In this document: positions 31,367 to 42,238 of the stretch, in pieces | Numbering within the stretch: the stretch's first letter is position 1 | How the letters are laid out: each line of letters opens with the position of its first letter | Assembly (NCBI GenBank): GCA_028673005.1 | Contig: CM054116.1 | Span: 129,619,547 to 129,683,546, forward strand | From: Tanypteryx hageni | Lineage: Eukaryota > Arthropoda > Insecta > Odonata > Petaluridae | DNA length: 64,000 nt | Direction: 5' to 3' | The notes under the pieces: generated by a model | Told to the model about the DNA's origin: nothing | Databases searched by the model: none | Seen by the model: only the letters and a program-made list of their open reading frames with translations | Position numbers and translations under genes: made by a program

Positions 31367-34300
31367 TTATATGTCAAAGGCGTCAAAATGTCGCGGAAAT
31401 GTGACTCTCCGTCCAGATCGCGTCTCTCTCTCAGGCACCAAATTTGAGAAAGATTGTTTATTAGAATCATTGTGGGTGCCGCCGTCTCTTGCTGCTGCTT
31501 GCCCTGATGCGGAGGTTGTGTCGTCTGTGAGGATGTGGGCCGGCTTAAGACGGTCGATCGACACAGTGACGTCCTTGCCCCGTATCCGGACCACGTAATA
31601 CTTGGGAGTGGTCCTTACCACCTCGTACGGACCATCGTACGGAGGTCGCAGTGGCCCTCTCACAGCGTCATGTCGCACGAAAACGTGCGATGATGCGGCC
31701 AAATCCTTGTGGACGAAAATCGGCCGCTCTCCGTGGCGCGCGGTTTGGACTGGGCGCAACTTTCGCATGTGGCGCCTTAACTGCACGGCGAAGTCCGTAA
31801 CGTCGCTCTCAAGACTCGACGTTGCGGAAAAGAATTCTCCCGGGAGGCGGATCGGCTCGCCGTAGACCATTTCTGCTGGCGTCGCTCCGATGTCCTCTTT
31901 CCATGCCGCTCGGATGCCCAAAAGAATCGTCGGTAGAATGTCCGCCCAGCACTCGCTCTGATGGCACATAATAGCGGCCTTGAGCTGTCTATGGAACCGC
32001 TCGACCAGGCCATTAGCGGAAGGATGGTACGCCGTCGTCCGTAGATGAGAAGTTCCCATAAGGCGGGCCAGCTGCTGAAATAGACACGACTCGAACTGCC
32101 GGCCTTGGTCCGTAGTGATTCGGAGAGGTGCCCCGTAACGAGCTATCCATCCGGAGAATAACGCTCGTGCTACCGTTTCGGCGGTCGCATCAGGAATCGG
32201 AAAAGCCTCCGGCCAACGCGTAAAACGGTCGACGCAAGTAAGGCAATACTTATTGCCTGACGAAGGTGGCAATGGGCCCACCAAATCGACGTGTATATGC
32301 TCAAAACGGGACTTCGGAATTTCGAAATGACCGATCGGCGATGCGATGTGGCGATGGACCTTGGCTTGTTGACACGGGATGCAGGCGCGAGCCCAAGTCC
32401 TGCAGTCCTTCCTGATTGAAGGCCATACGAAGCGTTGAGTGACGAGCTTCGCCGACGCCCTGGTGCCTGGATGCGCAAGCCGGTGTAAAGACTCGAAAAC
32501 CTGTCGTCGAAACGGCGTTGTGACAAAAGGTCGGACCGCTTGCGTCGACACGTCGCAGTACAGTTCGGACTGCGTTCCGGGCACTTGCATTTTCCTCAGT
32601 TGCAGCGCGGATCCCGAATTCAAGATGGCTTTCAGCTCCTCGTCCTCGGCTTGCGATTTGGCGAGTGCGTCGAAGTCGACTGCCTCCGAAATCGCTTCGA
32701 CCCTGGATAAGGCATCGGCTACGACGTTGTCTCTTCCGGAGATGTGCTGCACATCTGTGGAAAACTGGGAGATAAAGTCCAGATAACGGAATTGCCGGGG
32801 TGAACATTTATCCGCCTTTTGCCGAAAGGCGAAAGTAAGGGGCTTGTGATCCGTAAAAATCACGAACTCTCTCCCCTCTACCATATGGCGAAAATGGCGC
32901 ACCGCCCTATACACGGCAAGAAGTTCGCGGTCATAGGGGCTATATTTCCGTTCGGCGGGCGTGAGCTTTTTCGTGAAAAAGGCTAAGGGCTGCCAATCCG
33001 CACCAGACAGCTGTTGGAGGGCCGCCCCGATTGCGTAATCGGACGCGTCTGCGACAATGGCAAGAGGTGCTGTGGGCGATGGATGTGCCAACAACGCTGC
33101 CTGCGAAAGACTTTTTTTACTTTCCTCGAAGGCTCGCTCTGACTCTGGAGTCCACACTACCGGAGAGTTCCCCTTCATCTTCGGACCCTTCAGGATGTCA
33201 TTTAGCGGGGCCTGCATGGCGGCGGCGCCTGCGATGAACCGCCGGTAAAAATTAATCATGCCGAGGAACTGTCGGAGCTGTTTGACATTGGCGGGCTTCG
33301 GGAACTGCATGATCGCCTCCACTTTCTCCTGTAGAGGCTTCGTTCCTTGTGAGGAAACGGTGTAACCGAGAAACCTCACCTCGGTCGACGCAAAAACGCA
33401 CTTCGCAGGATTAATAAGGACGCCGTAATTGCTAAGGCGATTGAAAAGTCGACGCAGATGCTCCAGGTGTTGCTCCTCGGATTCCGATGCGACGAGAATG
33501 TCGTCTATATATGCGTAACAAAAATCTAATCCCCTGAGTACTTCGTCAATGAACCTTTGAAACGTTTGGGCGGCGTTTCGCAGGCCGAAGGACATAAAGG
33601 GAAAATCGAAAAGACCGAAAGGCGTAATTATGGCTGTTTTCGGAATGTCTTCTTTGTTCACGGGGATTTGATTATACGCTCTCACCAAGTCTATCGTGGA
33701 AAACACTGATTTACCGGAAAGCATTTGGGCGAAATCCTCTATATGCGGCACTGGGTAGCGGTCGGGGATAGTCCGCGCGTTAAGAGCGCGGTAGTCTCCA
33801 CAGGGGCGCCACTCGTCGCCTTTCTTAGGAACCAGGTGGAGAGCGGAAGACCAACTGCTCTCCGATCGTTTCGCCGTACCCATTCGGAGCATCGCCTCAA
33901 ATTCCCTTTTGGCGACGAGTAACCTGTCCGGCGCCAACCGTCGCGGCTTGCAGGACACAGGTGGGCCAGGCGTAGTTCGAAGATGATGCACGGTAGTATG
34001 CTTCGGTTCCTTTGGCGTTCCGGCAGGTCGGGTAATTTCTGGAAATTCCCCCAACAAGGCATGGTATCGCGAAGTTCCCACGACGGCCTTAACGTGCTCC
34101 ACGGGAGTGCTCACCACACGCCCGGCAACCGAAAGTGACGTAACACCGTCAACGAGTCGTCGATTACGAACATCGACAAGCAACCCGTAAAAACCTAGAA
34201 AATCGGCGCCAATTATCGGTTTGTCCACATCCGCTATCACGAAACGCCAATTGAATTCGCGGCGGAGACCAAAATTTAACGACAGCACCACCCAGCCATA

Positions 34301-34576
34301 CGTTGAAATAACGGACCCGTTAGCCGCGTAAAGTTCGTATGAAGTTGCTGACCGTGGCCCTTTTACTCGGGACCGGGGGAAGACGCAGAGGTCGGAACCT
34401 GTGTCAACCAAAAACTGCACTTTCGTTGACGCGTCGGTGACAAACAGGCGGCTAGGCGTGGGGCAATGGTCGCTGGCCGCCATTAACGACTGCCCTCCGC
34501 GTTTCCCTTGCCAAAGGCGCATGGCGGTCGGCACTTGTTCGCCCGGGCTGCAAAACGCTGATGGTACCAACACCAA
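31367..34576 (-). CDS. pol: gypsy Pol polyprotein (PR-RT-RNaseH-IN)
   Basis: One uninterrupted frame of 1,069 codons. In order: an aspartic protease with VDTGSD (Asp58), reverse transcriptase with the YIDD catalytic box in [12 protein letters not shown], an RNase H with [16 protein letters not shown] and an FTDHKPL block, an integrase H-H-C-C zinc binder, and a DDE core ([31 protein letters not shown]). It overlaps gag by 94 nt in the -1 frame, so translation probably uses a -1 frameshift. No stop or indel was found, so the frame could be functional. Function in integration and reverse transcription is known for the family. Confidence 0.95.
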   Translation of the reverse strand: MVLVPSAFCSPGEQVPTAMRLWQGKRGGQSLMAASDHCPTPSRLFVTDASTKVQFLVDTGSDLCVFPRSRVKGPRSATSYELYAANGSVISTYGWVVLSLNFGLRREFNWRFVIADVDKPIIGADFLGFYGLLVDVRNRRLVDGVTSLSVAGRVVSTPVEHVKAVVGTSRYHALLGEFPEITRPAGTPKEPKHTTVHHLRTTPGPPVSCKPRRLAPDRLLVAKREFEAMLRMGTAKRSESSWSSALHLVPKKGDEWRPCGDYRALNARTIPDRYPVPHIEDFAQMLSGKSVFSTIDLVRAYNQIPVNKEDIPKTAIITPFGLFDFPFMSFGLRNAAQTFQRFIDEVLRGLDFCYAYIDDILVASESEEQHLEHLRRLFNRLSNYGVLINPAKCVFASTEVRFLGYTVSSQGTKPLQEKVEAIMQFPKPANVKQLRQFLGMINFYRRFIAGAAAMQAPLNDILKGPKMKGNSPVVWTPESERAFEESKKSLSQAALLAHPSPTAPLAIVADASDYAIGAALQQLSGADWQPLAFFTKKLTPAERKYSPYDRELLAVYRAVRHFRHMVEGREFVIFTDHKPLTFAFRQKADKCSPRQFRYLDFISQFSTDVQHISGRDNVVADALSRVEAISEAVDFDALAKSQAEDEELKAILNSGSALQLRKMQVPGTQSELYCDVSTQAVRPFVTTPFRRQVFESLHRLAHPGTRASAKLVTQRFVWPSIRKDCRTWARACIPCQQAKVHRHIASPIGHFEIPKSRFEHIHVDLVGPLPPSSGNKYCLTCVDRFTRWPEAFPIPDATAETVARALFSGWIARYGAPLRITTDQGRQFESCLFQQLARLMGTSHLRTTAYHPSANGLVERFHRQLKAAIMCHQSECWADILPTILLGIRAAWKEDIGATPAEMVYGEPIRLPGEFFSATSSLESDVTDFAVQLRRHMRKLRPVQTARHGERPIFVHKDLAASSHVFVRHDAVRGPLRPPYDGPYEVVRTTPKYYVVRIRGKDVTVSIDRLKPAHILTDDTTSASGQAAARDGGTHNDSNKQSFSNLVPERETRSGRRVTFPRHFDAFDI

Positions 34577-35280
34577 TCTTCATGTGTCGAAGAGGAGTTG
34601 CGAGGGTCTCCACGCGACCGGCTTCTCGAACGCGGGCGAGCACGTGGCGTCGTCCGACCGGCTGACAAAGCCGCGACTTGGCGGGTCAGGTCGTCGATCC
34701 GCCTAACAAGGGCTGCTATCTCTCCTGTGGTCGACGCGCTCGCGACTTGAGGCCGAGGAGTAACTTCGTTTACCTTGTCTGCCAGCTCCGCTAACCCGTC
34801 AAGTTCCATAGACGCCTGCGTGGCCAAGATGGCCTGCATATGCGATGGCAGGCGATTCAACCATAGCGAGCGGAGAAAGTCGTCTGGCACGGAAACACCT
34901 GCAAGCGTCCGTAGGTGGCGAAGGAACTGGGACGGTTTCCGGTCACTGATCTCCTCGTGCTCGAGAAGTTGCCGGATCCTCTGCTCGTGTGATGCGGAGA
35001 GCCTCCGGATCAGCTCCGCCTTGATCCTCTCGTACTTATTCTCTGCCGGCGGACGCGTAATCACATCTTCCACTTCCTCCGCATATCGATCATTCAATTG
35101 CGCGATTACGTAGGAAAACTTAGTCGTATCTTGCGTTATCCCCGCGAGGCGAAATTGTCCTTCCAGCTGAGAAAACCACAGAGCGGGTTTCTCAGGCCAA
35201 AACGGTGGAAGACGCACAGCTACGCGGTTTATGCTGGATTGCTCCTCGTGGTTGTTGGCCAACTCCATTTTGAAAAACAC
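34483..35280 (-). CDS. gag: gypsy Gag
   Basis: An intact 265-codon frame. The N-terminal capsid-type half ([29 protein letters not shown]) is followed by an Arg/Ser-rich stretch and a C-terminal [18 protein letters not shown] motif. This is CX2HX9CX3C, the CHCC pattern reported for the CsRn1/Kabuki clade in place of the usual CCHC knuckle. It starts about 30 bp downstream of the primer-binding site and overlaps pol. Confidence 0.9.
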   Translation of the reverse strand: MFFKMELANNHEEQSSINRVAVRLPPFWPEKPALWFSQLEGQFRLAGITQDTTKFSYVIAQLNDRYAEEVEDVITRPPAENKYERIKAELIRRLSASHEQRIRQLLEHEEISDRKPSQFLRHLRTLAGVSVPDDFLRSLWLNRLPSHMQAILATQASMELDGLAELADKVNEVTPRPQVASASTTGEIAALVRRIDDLTRQVAALSAGRTTPRARPRSRSRSRGDPRNSSSTHEDWCWYHQRFAARANKCRPPCAFGKGNAEGSR

Positions 35281-35310
35281 GTGGCGTAAGTAAACTCACT
35301 ATTTTGCGGC

Positions 35311-35329
35311 GATCACGTCGGGGTCACCA
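35311..35329 (-). other. gypsy primer-binding site (tRNA-Trp type)
   Basis: On the minus strand, one base after the 5' LTR, the sequence TGGTGACCCCGACGTGATC begins with the TGG complementary to a tRNA CCA end. It matches the site reported for CsRn1-like elements; the tRNA itself was not available to compare. Confidence 0.7.
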
Positions 35330-35330
35330 A

Positions 35331-35486
35331 TGTGGACGCGAGATTCTCACGATAAGATCTGGCCGGTAGATTCGCGCCAACTGGTAATCTCGCTTTTTCT
35401 TTTCGTCGCCCGGAAATCCTCCGCCTAGTGGGCTCTGGCGGCGGAAGCATTAACTTGTAGACAAGTAAACATTGTCAGCCGCCACA
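35331..35486 (-). repeat. gypsy 5' LTR, 129-bp internal deletion
   Basis: The LTR is identical to 31,001-31,017 plus 31,147-31,285 as far as read, with the intervening 129 bp absent. The missing block includes the AATAAA and probably R. The copy would be impaired unless the deletion is an assembly error. Confidence 0.88.
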
Positions 35487-35650
35487 GATGCAAAATGAAT
35501 TTTTTTCCATTATGTGCACTTCACCGAATATCGTTAGTATCAACATGATTATCTTTTTTTGCAGCGGTAATATATAAAAGCCCCAAAAATTCATTATCAA
35601 AAGATCTCCAAGACAAAGAAACGCTATGACCAAGGTCTTAAAGCAAATTG

Positions 35651-38446
35651 ACGTTGTTACTTGTCATGAGATGCTGTTTTTGTTTTCTGAGTTTCGTCTG
35701 TTTTGCGTGCGTGGGGTAAAGTGTGAACCGACGTGTTTATGACACCGATTTAGACAAGTTTTTAACATATATTTATAATTTTTTAGATATAATTTATAAC
35801 TTTTTGCCCATATTTACAATGGTAAACAGTGTTGACGATGTACTGAATGCCCCGTTTTCTGCCAGAGCTTTTGCGGATTGTATGAACATAGTCGAAGAAG
35901 GTAAGCCTCGTCCTCTTCCAAATTTACTGTGCAAGCGCAAAGATGCAAAAACTGAGTACATGAGACATTTCTCTGTTTCACAATACGATTCAGTAGAATG
36001 GTTAACTGGATGTGAAGTGCTGTCAAGACTTTTTTGTTGGCCTTGTTTATTATTCTCCAAAGAGAAAGGTGTTTGGAATAAGCACGGGTATTCCGATCTT
36101 AATCATTAGGCTGCAGCAATGCAAAAACATGAGCGCTCCCAGCCACATGTTCAGTCATTTTTAAATCTTAAGAGGTTTGGAAAACAAAGAATTGACATTC
36201 TCATTGACAGACAAAGAAAAATTGAAATTAGTCGTCATAATGAACAAGTAAAGAAAAATAGAGACGTTTTAAAAAGATTAATTGATGCTGTATGTTATTT
36301 GGCTAAGCAAGAGCTTCCTTTGAGAGGTCATGATGAGTCTGAAGATTCAGCCAACCGAAGGAATTATATAGAATTTTTAAATGTGCTCCGTGAGTATGAT
36401 CCTCTTTTAGACTGTCATTTAAAGGCATCGACTGTATTTCGAGGAACTTCTCCCACAGTACAAAATGATATCATTAACGCTATATCTGATGTAGTTAAAG
36501 ATGCTATAAAGAAATAAATTTCTTCCGCTACATTTGTGGCCATTCTTCTGGATGAAACTTCTGATGTAATGTCGAAATCGCAGCTATCAACTGTTTTCCG
36601 TTTTGTCCATAATGGGCAAACACACGAAAGGTTTATCGGATTTACAGACGTAAGTGATGATAGAACGTCTAGTGGTCTTTTTAAACAAGTTGTAAACAGA
36701 GTTGAGGAATTTAATATTAAGGACAAGTTGGTCGGCCAAACTTATGATGGTGCCTGTGCAATGAGTGGACATATTAATGGGTTGCAGAGTAAAGTTATCA
36801 AGGCCTATCCTTTAGCAATAGTTACGTATTGCTACGCTCACGTTTTGAACCTAGTTCTGAAGCAAAGCCTCTTGAATATCAAGGAATGTAGATTGTTTTT
36901 CCAAACTATCAGTGGATTGGCAGCATATTTTTATAAATCATAGAAAAGAGTAAATGCTTTGCAAGATTTTGTTGCTAAAAAATTACCCTCCGTCGCACCA
37001 ACCAGATGGAATTTTACTTCCCGTTTATCAAACACAGTAAAACGCCACAGAAGTCAACTTATTGCATATTTTTAACACATTGTGGAGAATTCTGGGGATT
37101 GGGACGTGGATGCTGTAATCAAAGCTCGTGGTTTTCTATATTTCTTGCAAGATTTTCAAACAATTTTTTTGCTAGAAATTTTTTCTGTTCTGTTTGGCTA
37201 TACTGATGTTTTGAATAATATATTGCAAACATCATCCTATGACATATTGTACTGTTGTAAAAAAGTGCATGATACTATGAAACAGCTTAGGAATGACAAG
37301 GATTTGATGATATTTGGGTTTCTGCAAAGGAAAAGCATACGGTTGAGTCGTCGAAGCCTAAAAGACGAAAAGGATCTATAGAAGAGGAGAAGAGCGCGTG
37401 CCTTCGATTATACCAGAGAATAGTCGACTGCATGTGCCTGGAGATGGAAGAAAGATACTCTTCACTTTCGAAACTTGAGTTTTTTTCAACTCCTTTGTAG
37501 CGAAAGATATGATCAGTATGCGAAAACTTTTCCTGATGGTATTCTAGAAAAATTAAAGGATTTCTACGGACCGGTTTTTGACTACGTTCGCCTAAAAAAT
37601 GAACTAAAAGTGCTCTTTTCTTCTGATGAATTTGCGAGGAAACCAGTGCATCACCTATTAAAATTCATGCAAGAAAATCAGCTTCAGGTTGCATTCAAGG
37701 AGATTTATAAATTAGCGGAACTTATCATGACGATTCCGAGTTCTACTGCTACAGTCGAGCGTTCTTTTTCGGCTACGAAGAGAATACATACGTGTTATAG
37801 AGGAACACAAACGCAGGAAAGGTTATGCGGTCTAAGTTCACTCGCCATTGAAAAGACATTGCTGGCGGAACTGAAGAAAAGACCTTCATTTTATGATGAT
37901 CAGCTAACAAAATTCCTAAGGCAAAACAGGAGATTGGAACTGGTGCATAAATAAGTAAGTAAAATGAGTTTTTTAAGCCTTTCTTTGATTCAATCCGGAA
38001 AATAATATTTTCTCAAGTGATTACTTTTTCAGATTTCTGTGCGTATTATATGGTTGTACATATTTAAAAATCGTAACAAAATACAGATAATTCGTACCTC
38101 ACTCTAGTATCTTCTCACAACGAAGCGTTAACCATTCTCACATAAACGGCGCGCGTGATGCATAGCTGAAGTCTATTTGACGGGGAACCCTTGTGTTGTC
38201 CATAATTATGGATTGTATAGTTAAAATCATATCAGTTAGTAAATTAAAGTATTCAAAATTATTCTAAGATTAATTGCATTAGACCAATTAAGAAGAGCGC
38301 TGCTCCGCTATGCTCTCTTGAAACTTTCACACGTCGATAAAAATGCAATCGTACGTTCAAATTAACACGTGAATTTTGTAGCGCGGGTTGCATACCCCCT
38401 CCCCAATAAAAGCACACCCAACCTAAATGGGCACGCGACGCCACTG
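35651..38446 (+). mobile_element. hAT (ZMYM1-like) element, 5' end cut off by the duplication
   Basis: The 3' end is ...CACGCGACGCCACTG at 38,446, as in hAT elements with CAGTGGCG ends. It is inserted in a LINE whose minus-strand frame breaks exactly there. The matching 5' terminal repeat is missing, and the element abuts the inner break of arm 1 at 35,650. It carries a transposase with premature stops. Confidence 0.78.
35820..37954 (+). pseudogene. hAT transposase, ZMYM1-like, point-mutated
   Basis: Most pieces lie in one frame: a TTF-type zinc-finger start (WLTGCEVLSRLFCWPCLLFS, to 36,109), a DUF4371-like part (36,119-36,517), the catalytic core (ILLDETSDVMSKSQLS, TYDGACAMSGHINGLQ, to 36,943) and the dimerisation block (IPSSTATVERSFSATKRI, 37,700-37,860). 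In-frame stops at 36,107, 36,515, 36,941 and 37,379 break it. The near-continuous frame suggests it died by point mutation fairly recently. Confidence 0.88.
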
Positions 38447-39130
38447 ATGTGGGCATAATAAACTGCAAGAAGGATACTAGCTGTCACTTTGTCATATAAG
38501 GATATTATAATGAAAATAGCGGTCACAGTTTTCTTAGAGATTGATCCAGTGCGATGGATCCAATCAAGGGTATCTGAAATGTGCATACCAAGAAAATTTG
38601 TGTAGGAAACTTTTAAGATAGGATGGCTATTTATGGGTTGCAGATAGCGGTGTTTGGTATCCTTGGTATGAACGATATTGTAGAAAATTTGTTTTAGATA
38701 GGTTGAGTAATAAGGTGTTGGTTTCTGACCACATTTGAATTTTGTTTGTTGCAATGGAAATATCAGAATTTAGTTGCTCCAGTGTTGAGGCTGTTATAAG
38801 TTGAGAAATATCATTGGTAAAGATGATTTCAGTAGAGTTGACTGGATTTGGTTCAGGGCGGCATATATTGTTCACATACAAAAGGAAAAGTGATGGCCTA
38901 AGAGCAGTTCCTTGTGCAATTTCGTGATTAGATATTGATTGGAAAGAGTTGATTAAAATTTTCCAATTATACAAATAATAGGGAAGTCTAACTATTTGTG
39001 GTCGAGATGAGATAAAGGATTATATCCATGATAATGCTGACCCTCTGATGACCAAGGAATTCATTTTTAATGTAGTATTTGATGATCAAATGAGAGTCAA
39101 AGGCTTGTTTAAAATCATAAAATTTACAAA
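38447..39130 (-). pseudogene. LINE reverse transcriptase fragment
   Basis: From right to left the minus strand reads DFKQAFDSHLIIKYYI (palm), AQGTALRPSLFLLYVNNI and IIFTNDISQL, where the catalytic FADD has become FTND. It then continues through the thumb (ETNTLLLNLSKTNFLQY) and NFLGMHISDTLDW to LAVYYAHI, where the hAT element interrupts it. It is inactive because the catalytic residues are lost. Confidence 0.82.
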
Positions 39131-39439
39131 TTCGTCGCGAGACAAATTGGAAGGCGATACACAATGACTGGTGTACGGCAGGGGGATACGCTTTTTGTTA
39201 GGCGTCACCCCTTTCCATACGCCATCCAATGTGTTTCGCGTATTTCTGGCATTATCGAAATATAAAGAAAAATTATTTTGTGTAAAAATGAATAATATGA
39301 CATAATTAGTTCTACTGTCAAAGACGCAAAAAAAAGATTTATTATTAAAATTTTACATAGACATTGACGAAACTATAGCTATGAGTATCTGTAAAACACT
39401 ACACTGGTAAATGATGTCAATAGAGTATTTTTTAAATAG
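39131..39439. other. No feature recognised
   Basis: AT-rich with a short GC-richer patch (ggcaggggga) near 39,177. No coding sequence or repeat could be assigned. Confidence 0.35.
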
Positions 39440-39930
39440 CTTCAGCTACAAGGAAGTGAAGGTTGCTTGTTTCAGGCCTATTGCAGAGATTCAGATACTG
39501 CAGAGAAATTTATTTATAAATTTTCCAAGTTTGTTGTGGATAAAAATCTTACTGCTGTGCAAATCTATAATGCCAATGAAATGCCTATTTTGGCAGTGTC
39601 TTTCTCATGGCGTGCTTGCAGCTGGTGATGAGGCCATGACATGCGGAGAGGAATCAAAGGAGATGCTGAAGGTCCTTGCATGTGCAAAAAGAGCAGGCAT
39701 GAACACACTCAAATAATGATGATCAGTAAAGGCGCAAACCCTCGTTAAAGGGTATCAAGATTTTTCCCATCCATTACTGTGAAAGCTAATGTGCATGGAT
39801 AACTCTGCAAATAACATTTGACTGGTTTTGGAATCATTTAGCACTGGAGGGCCCTGCGCATTGAAAGTCTAACTGGTTAGGTGATGACTGCAAAATTATT
39901 TTGATATTAGATAACTGCCATGTCAATCGA
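39440..39930 (+). pseudogene. Tigger/pogo transposase remnant
   Basis: With frameshifts the strand reads FVVDKNLTAVQIYNANEMPI, GEESKEMLKVLACAKRAGMN, then DWFWNHLALEGPA and CKIILILDNC. This is the order of the Tigger core, including the NADE and LLLLDN motifs (the first Asp is altered to NANE). It is distinct in sequence from the Tigger in TRIP4 intron 10. Confidence 0.7.
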
Positions 39931-39934
39931 CTTC

Positions 39935-40796
39935 AACTACAAAAAAATGAAAATTTTAAGTCCTTTAAGCTTGCAATCAATTCCACTATTTAACGAACTG
40001 TCAGATAATGTTTCAATTTATAAAATTACAATCAATGAGGATTTGCTATTCAAAGAATATATTTATTTGAAGAACTTTATAAGTGAATTAAAAGATGAAG
40101 TAAAACAATTAACCTCTGATGTAAAATGGGTAATGTATTTAAGAAGTTTCAATCCCCAAATTTGTTAAAAATTATTCTATGAATATTTTCAATACCGCAC
40201 TCAAATGCACCAGCAGAAAGAATTTTTAGCCTCATGAATTCTTCTTGGCGCAAAGTGAGAAACAGATTGGTGATATAAAATTTAGAGGCGGTGTTAATAG
40301 TAAGGCAAAATTTTGGAATGAGTTGCAAAGAATTTCAGTTATTTTTAAGAAGTGACGGCACTAATATTCAGAAAGAGATAAAGTCAAATGAAAAGTATAA
40401 CAATAAATAAAAGTCAAAGTACTGATCTACGCTTATGTATACCTTTTAATTTTGTTGTTTTTAAATTTTCTTTAAGATATACGTACTTATGGAAATTTGC
40501 TATTTTCCGGTTTCCTTAGAGAGATTGTGACGAAAATAGAAATAGACGGTTGCTTTACTGTTTTATGTGTTTTTGGCGTTATATTATCATATTTTGTGAT
40601 TTTTCTAAAACTTGATAATTGTCAAGCTTGTGGTTGTACTACGTAATACTGATTGTTAATAAACAAATGTTTTCACTTTCAAAAGTAAGGTATTGGTATT
40701 ATTTCAACATTCTTCTGTTTCGGTAATATTTTATTCCTTTTTTGCCGACTCGTAACAAATGTCCCGCACAGTAGTTCCGGAAATCTGGCAACCCTG
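39935..40796 (+). mobile_element. hAT 3' half with dimerisation domain
   Basis: The frame 39,920-40,168 runs into IFSIPHSNAPAERIFSLMNS (40,180-40,240) and NRLVI.NLEAVLIVRQNFGM, the hAT C-terminal dimerisation block. The 3' terminus reads ...atctggcaaccctg, ending at about 40,796 and resembling the ggcaactctg end at 55,872. No 5' half is present. The terminus lies 182 bp upstream of the C15orf61 homologue's ATG. Confidence 0.72.
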
Positions 40797-40977
40797 CGGC
40801 CAAGGTTTAAATATTGAACATCGATAAGCGCGGAAGCAAATCGAAGAGTTACCGCGATGTGTCGTTGAGGTTCCCCTGTAGTAAATTATCGTGGATTTGC
40901 GATTAATTTCACTATAGCGAAAATGCTCTTAGAAAACAATTTTATTTATCTCTGTGATGTGAAATGGTGTAAGTGAA

Positions 40978-41486
40978 ATGAATATTGTGAGATCCTTTTG
41001 CACCAAGGCTAGCCTTAAGCCCAAGTCATCCGAAGTTTTGACTTGTTATCTCGAACAATTAAATTGTCCTCCCTGGACATCCTATTTTGTGAGATACAGT
41101 AGCATAAGAAATGATCAAAGGGGGATGTCTCATTTTAATTGGCAAGTTCGTAAAACTAACTACCATATCCTTCGAACGGGTTGCTATCCTTTTATTAAGT
41201 ACCATTGCACCCGTAGACCGTTTGCTGATCTTACAGTGGAAGACAAATTTTTCGGGATTATCAAAATAGTGAACCTAGGCATGTAATTGAAAGATAATTT
41301 GAAATAATATCGAAAATATTATTCTGATGATTTTGTTGAAAGGGGTATTTCTTTGTAGGAATCCCTTGTTTGGCTTATGGTGTTGCAGCAACTTTACTAA
41401 TACGTCATGAGGAAGAGGTCCACACTCCTTGTGGTGCAGTTAAAATTTATTTCCTATATGAAGAAGACAAAGGCTCTATATATTAA
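40978..41486 (+). CDS. C15orf61-like conserved protein, two exons
   Basis: Exon 1 is 40,978-41,278 and exon 2 is 41,359-41,486, together 142 aa plus a TAA stop; the human protein is 157 aa. Matching blocks include SEVLTCYLEQL, PPWTSYFVRYSSIRNDQRG, MSHFNWQVRKTNYHILRTGC, YPFIKYHC, KIVNLGIPCLAYG and the terminal YFLYEEDKGSIY; human ends YFLNKEDEGAMY. The function is unknown in any species I know of. The basic N-terminus with no acidic residue in the first 18 could be a mitochondrial presequence (inference). The frame is intact, and the intron appears to use a GC donor. The gene sits alone in the spacer of the inverted duplication and is transcribed toward arm 2. Confidence 0.9.
41279..41358 (+). 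other. C15orf61 homologue intron, GC-AG type
   Basis: The conserved junction Asn-Leu-Gly-Ile-Pro requires exon 1 to end ...CTAG and exon 2 to begin GAATCCC after tttgtag. The donor is then GCATGT. The nearby GTAATT at 41,282 would put exon 2 out of frame with the conserved protein. Confidence 0.75.
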
Positions 41487-42114
41487 TTGTCAAAGTGGTG
41501 TGAGGATATAAATTCTTTAATGCACTTGGCATTCTGATTCTTTCCATGAGTTGGATTTTACAGTTGAATTTTAACTGCAGAATTGTAGGTATAAAAAGAT
41601 TGCATTAATGCAAGAGAAATTTTTTAAAATTCTTGTTAGTATTGCTCTTATGCACTAGAAAAAATTATGTTTGCATGGTATTCCACAATCGTATTTTTCC
41701 ATGCAAGGACCTTGATACGGTGAAGGATCTATTACCTTTTACTTTGTATTGTATCACCGTGTCTCGCAATACCCTTTTATCAAGGACCTTGATGATTGCC
41801 AGTGTAAAAATGTCACTTGAGGGAAAAAGGCGAAATTCTGACCCAGTTCACAACAGCGGATTGGCAGCAACAATGCAGCCCCTAGAAAAGTGGTCACTTC
41901 TCAAACTCACCTCATACAATGGTCGTATTGGCAGTAATGCCAAAATATTTTAATTAAAAAATGAGTGGTATACATTCACCTGTAATTAACTTTTCACCCT
42001 TGAAATTTTAATTCCCCAGCATAATGTGGAGGTTAGACAAATGCCTTGTTTGTGCGAAGTTGCTTTGACTTACTATTAATATCCACAACTTAGTAATATA
42101 AATGATACATTCAA
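41487..42114 (+). other. 3' flank of C15orf61 homologue
   Basis: No coding sequence was recognised. I found no AATAAA before arm 2. An ATTAAA at about 41,953 is the only canonical-type signal here; the next AATAAA on + is at 42,454 inside arm 2. Confidence 0.45.
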
Positions 42115-42238
42115 TTAACCCTGAAATGCTACACCATGGGTGAAAAAACATTCCGAGCAGCTGTTTATAGCTCAAGAATGTATAAACGTCCCACCCCCCC
42201 TTATATGTGCCTTTCCCTACATCTTCTCCTACTGTGGT
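42115..42238. mobile_element. piggyBac-type end fragment at the inner breakpoint
   Basis: TTAA (42,115-42,118) is followed by ccctgaaatgctacacc, an end resembling the CCCTTAAACTGC and CCTTTTCGGTGC ends elsewhere in the window. It is cut off where arm 2 begins. Confidence 0.4.

Larger units (their letters stand above)
31001..35486 (-). mobile_element. Ty3/gypsy LTR retrotransposon, CsRn1/Kabuki type
   Basis: The element is 4,486 bp with TG...CA LTRs, a GATG target duplication (30,997-31,000 and 35,487-35,490) and intact gag and pol on the minus strand. The primer-binding site fits the 3' end of tRNA-Trp and the Gag has a CHCC zinc motif, both traits of the CsRn1/Kabuki clade. No env gene is present. 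Arm 2 shows the uninterrupted site (ggtaatgatgcaaaatg, complement of 42,387-42,403). Its base composition is clearly more GC-rich than the surrounding DNA. The left LTR is full length; the right one lacks 129 bp. Confidence 0.93.
23492..35650 (+). repeat. Inverted duplication, arm 1 (with gypsy insertion)
   Basis: This segment recurs in reverse complement at 42,239-49,916. Paired positions sum to 73,408 outside the Helitron and 73,399 between it and the gypsy insertion. The 9-bp change is explained by the (TA)n run in the Helitron. Removing the 4,486-bp gypsy element and one copy of its GATG duplication leaves about 7.67 kb against 7,678 bp in arm 2. Arm 1 is continuous with the TRIP4 gene and the intact Tigger, so it is the likely source copy. 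Confidence 0.93.

Noticed and set aside
32170..32807. Long open frames overlapping the gypsy pol (e.g. 32,301-32,807 minus, 32,439-32,786 plus)
   Set aside because: They are shadows of the GC-rich pol frame. They lack recognisable domains, while pol is continuous with all catalytic motifs.
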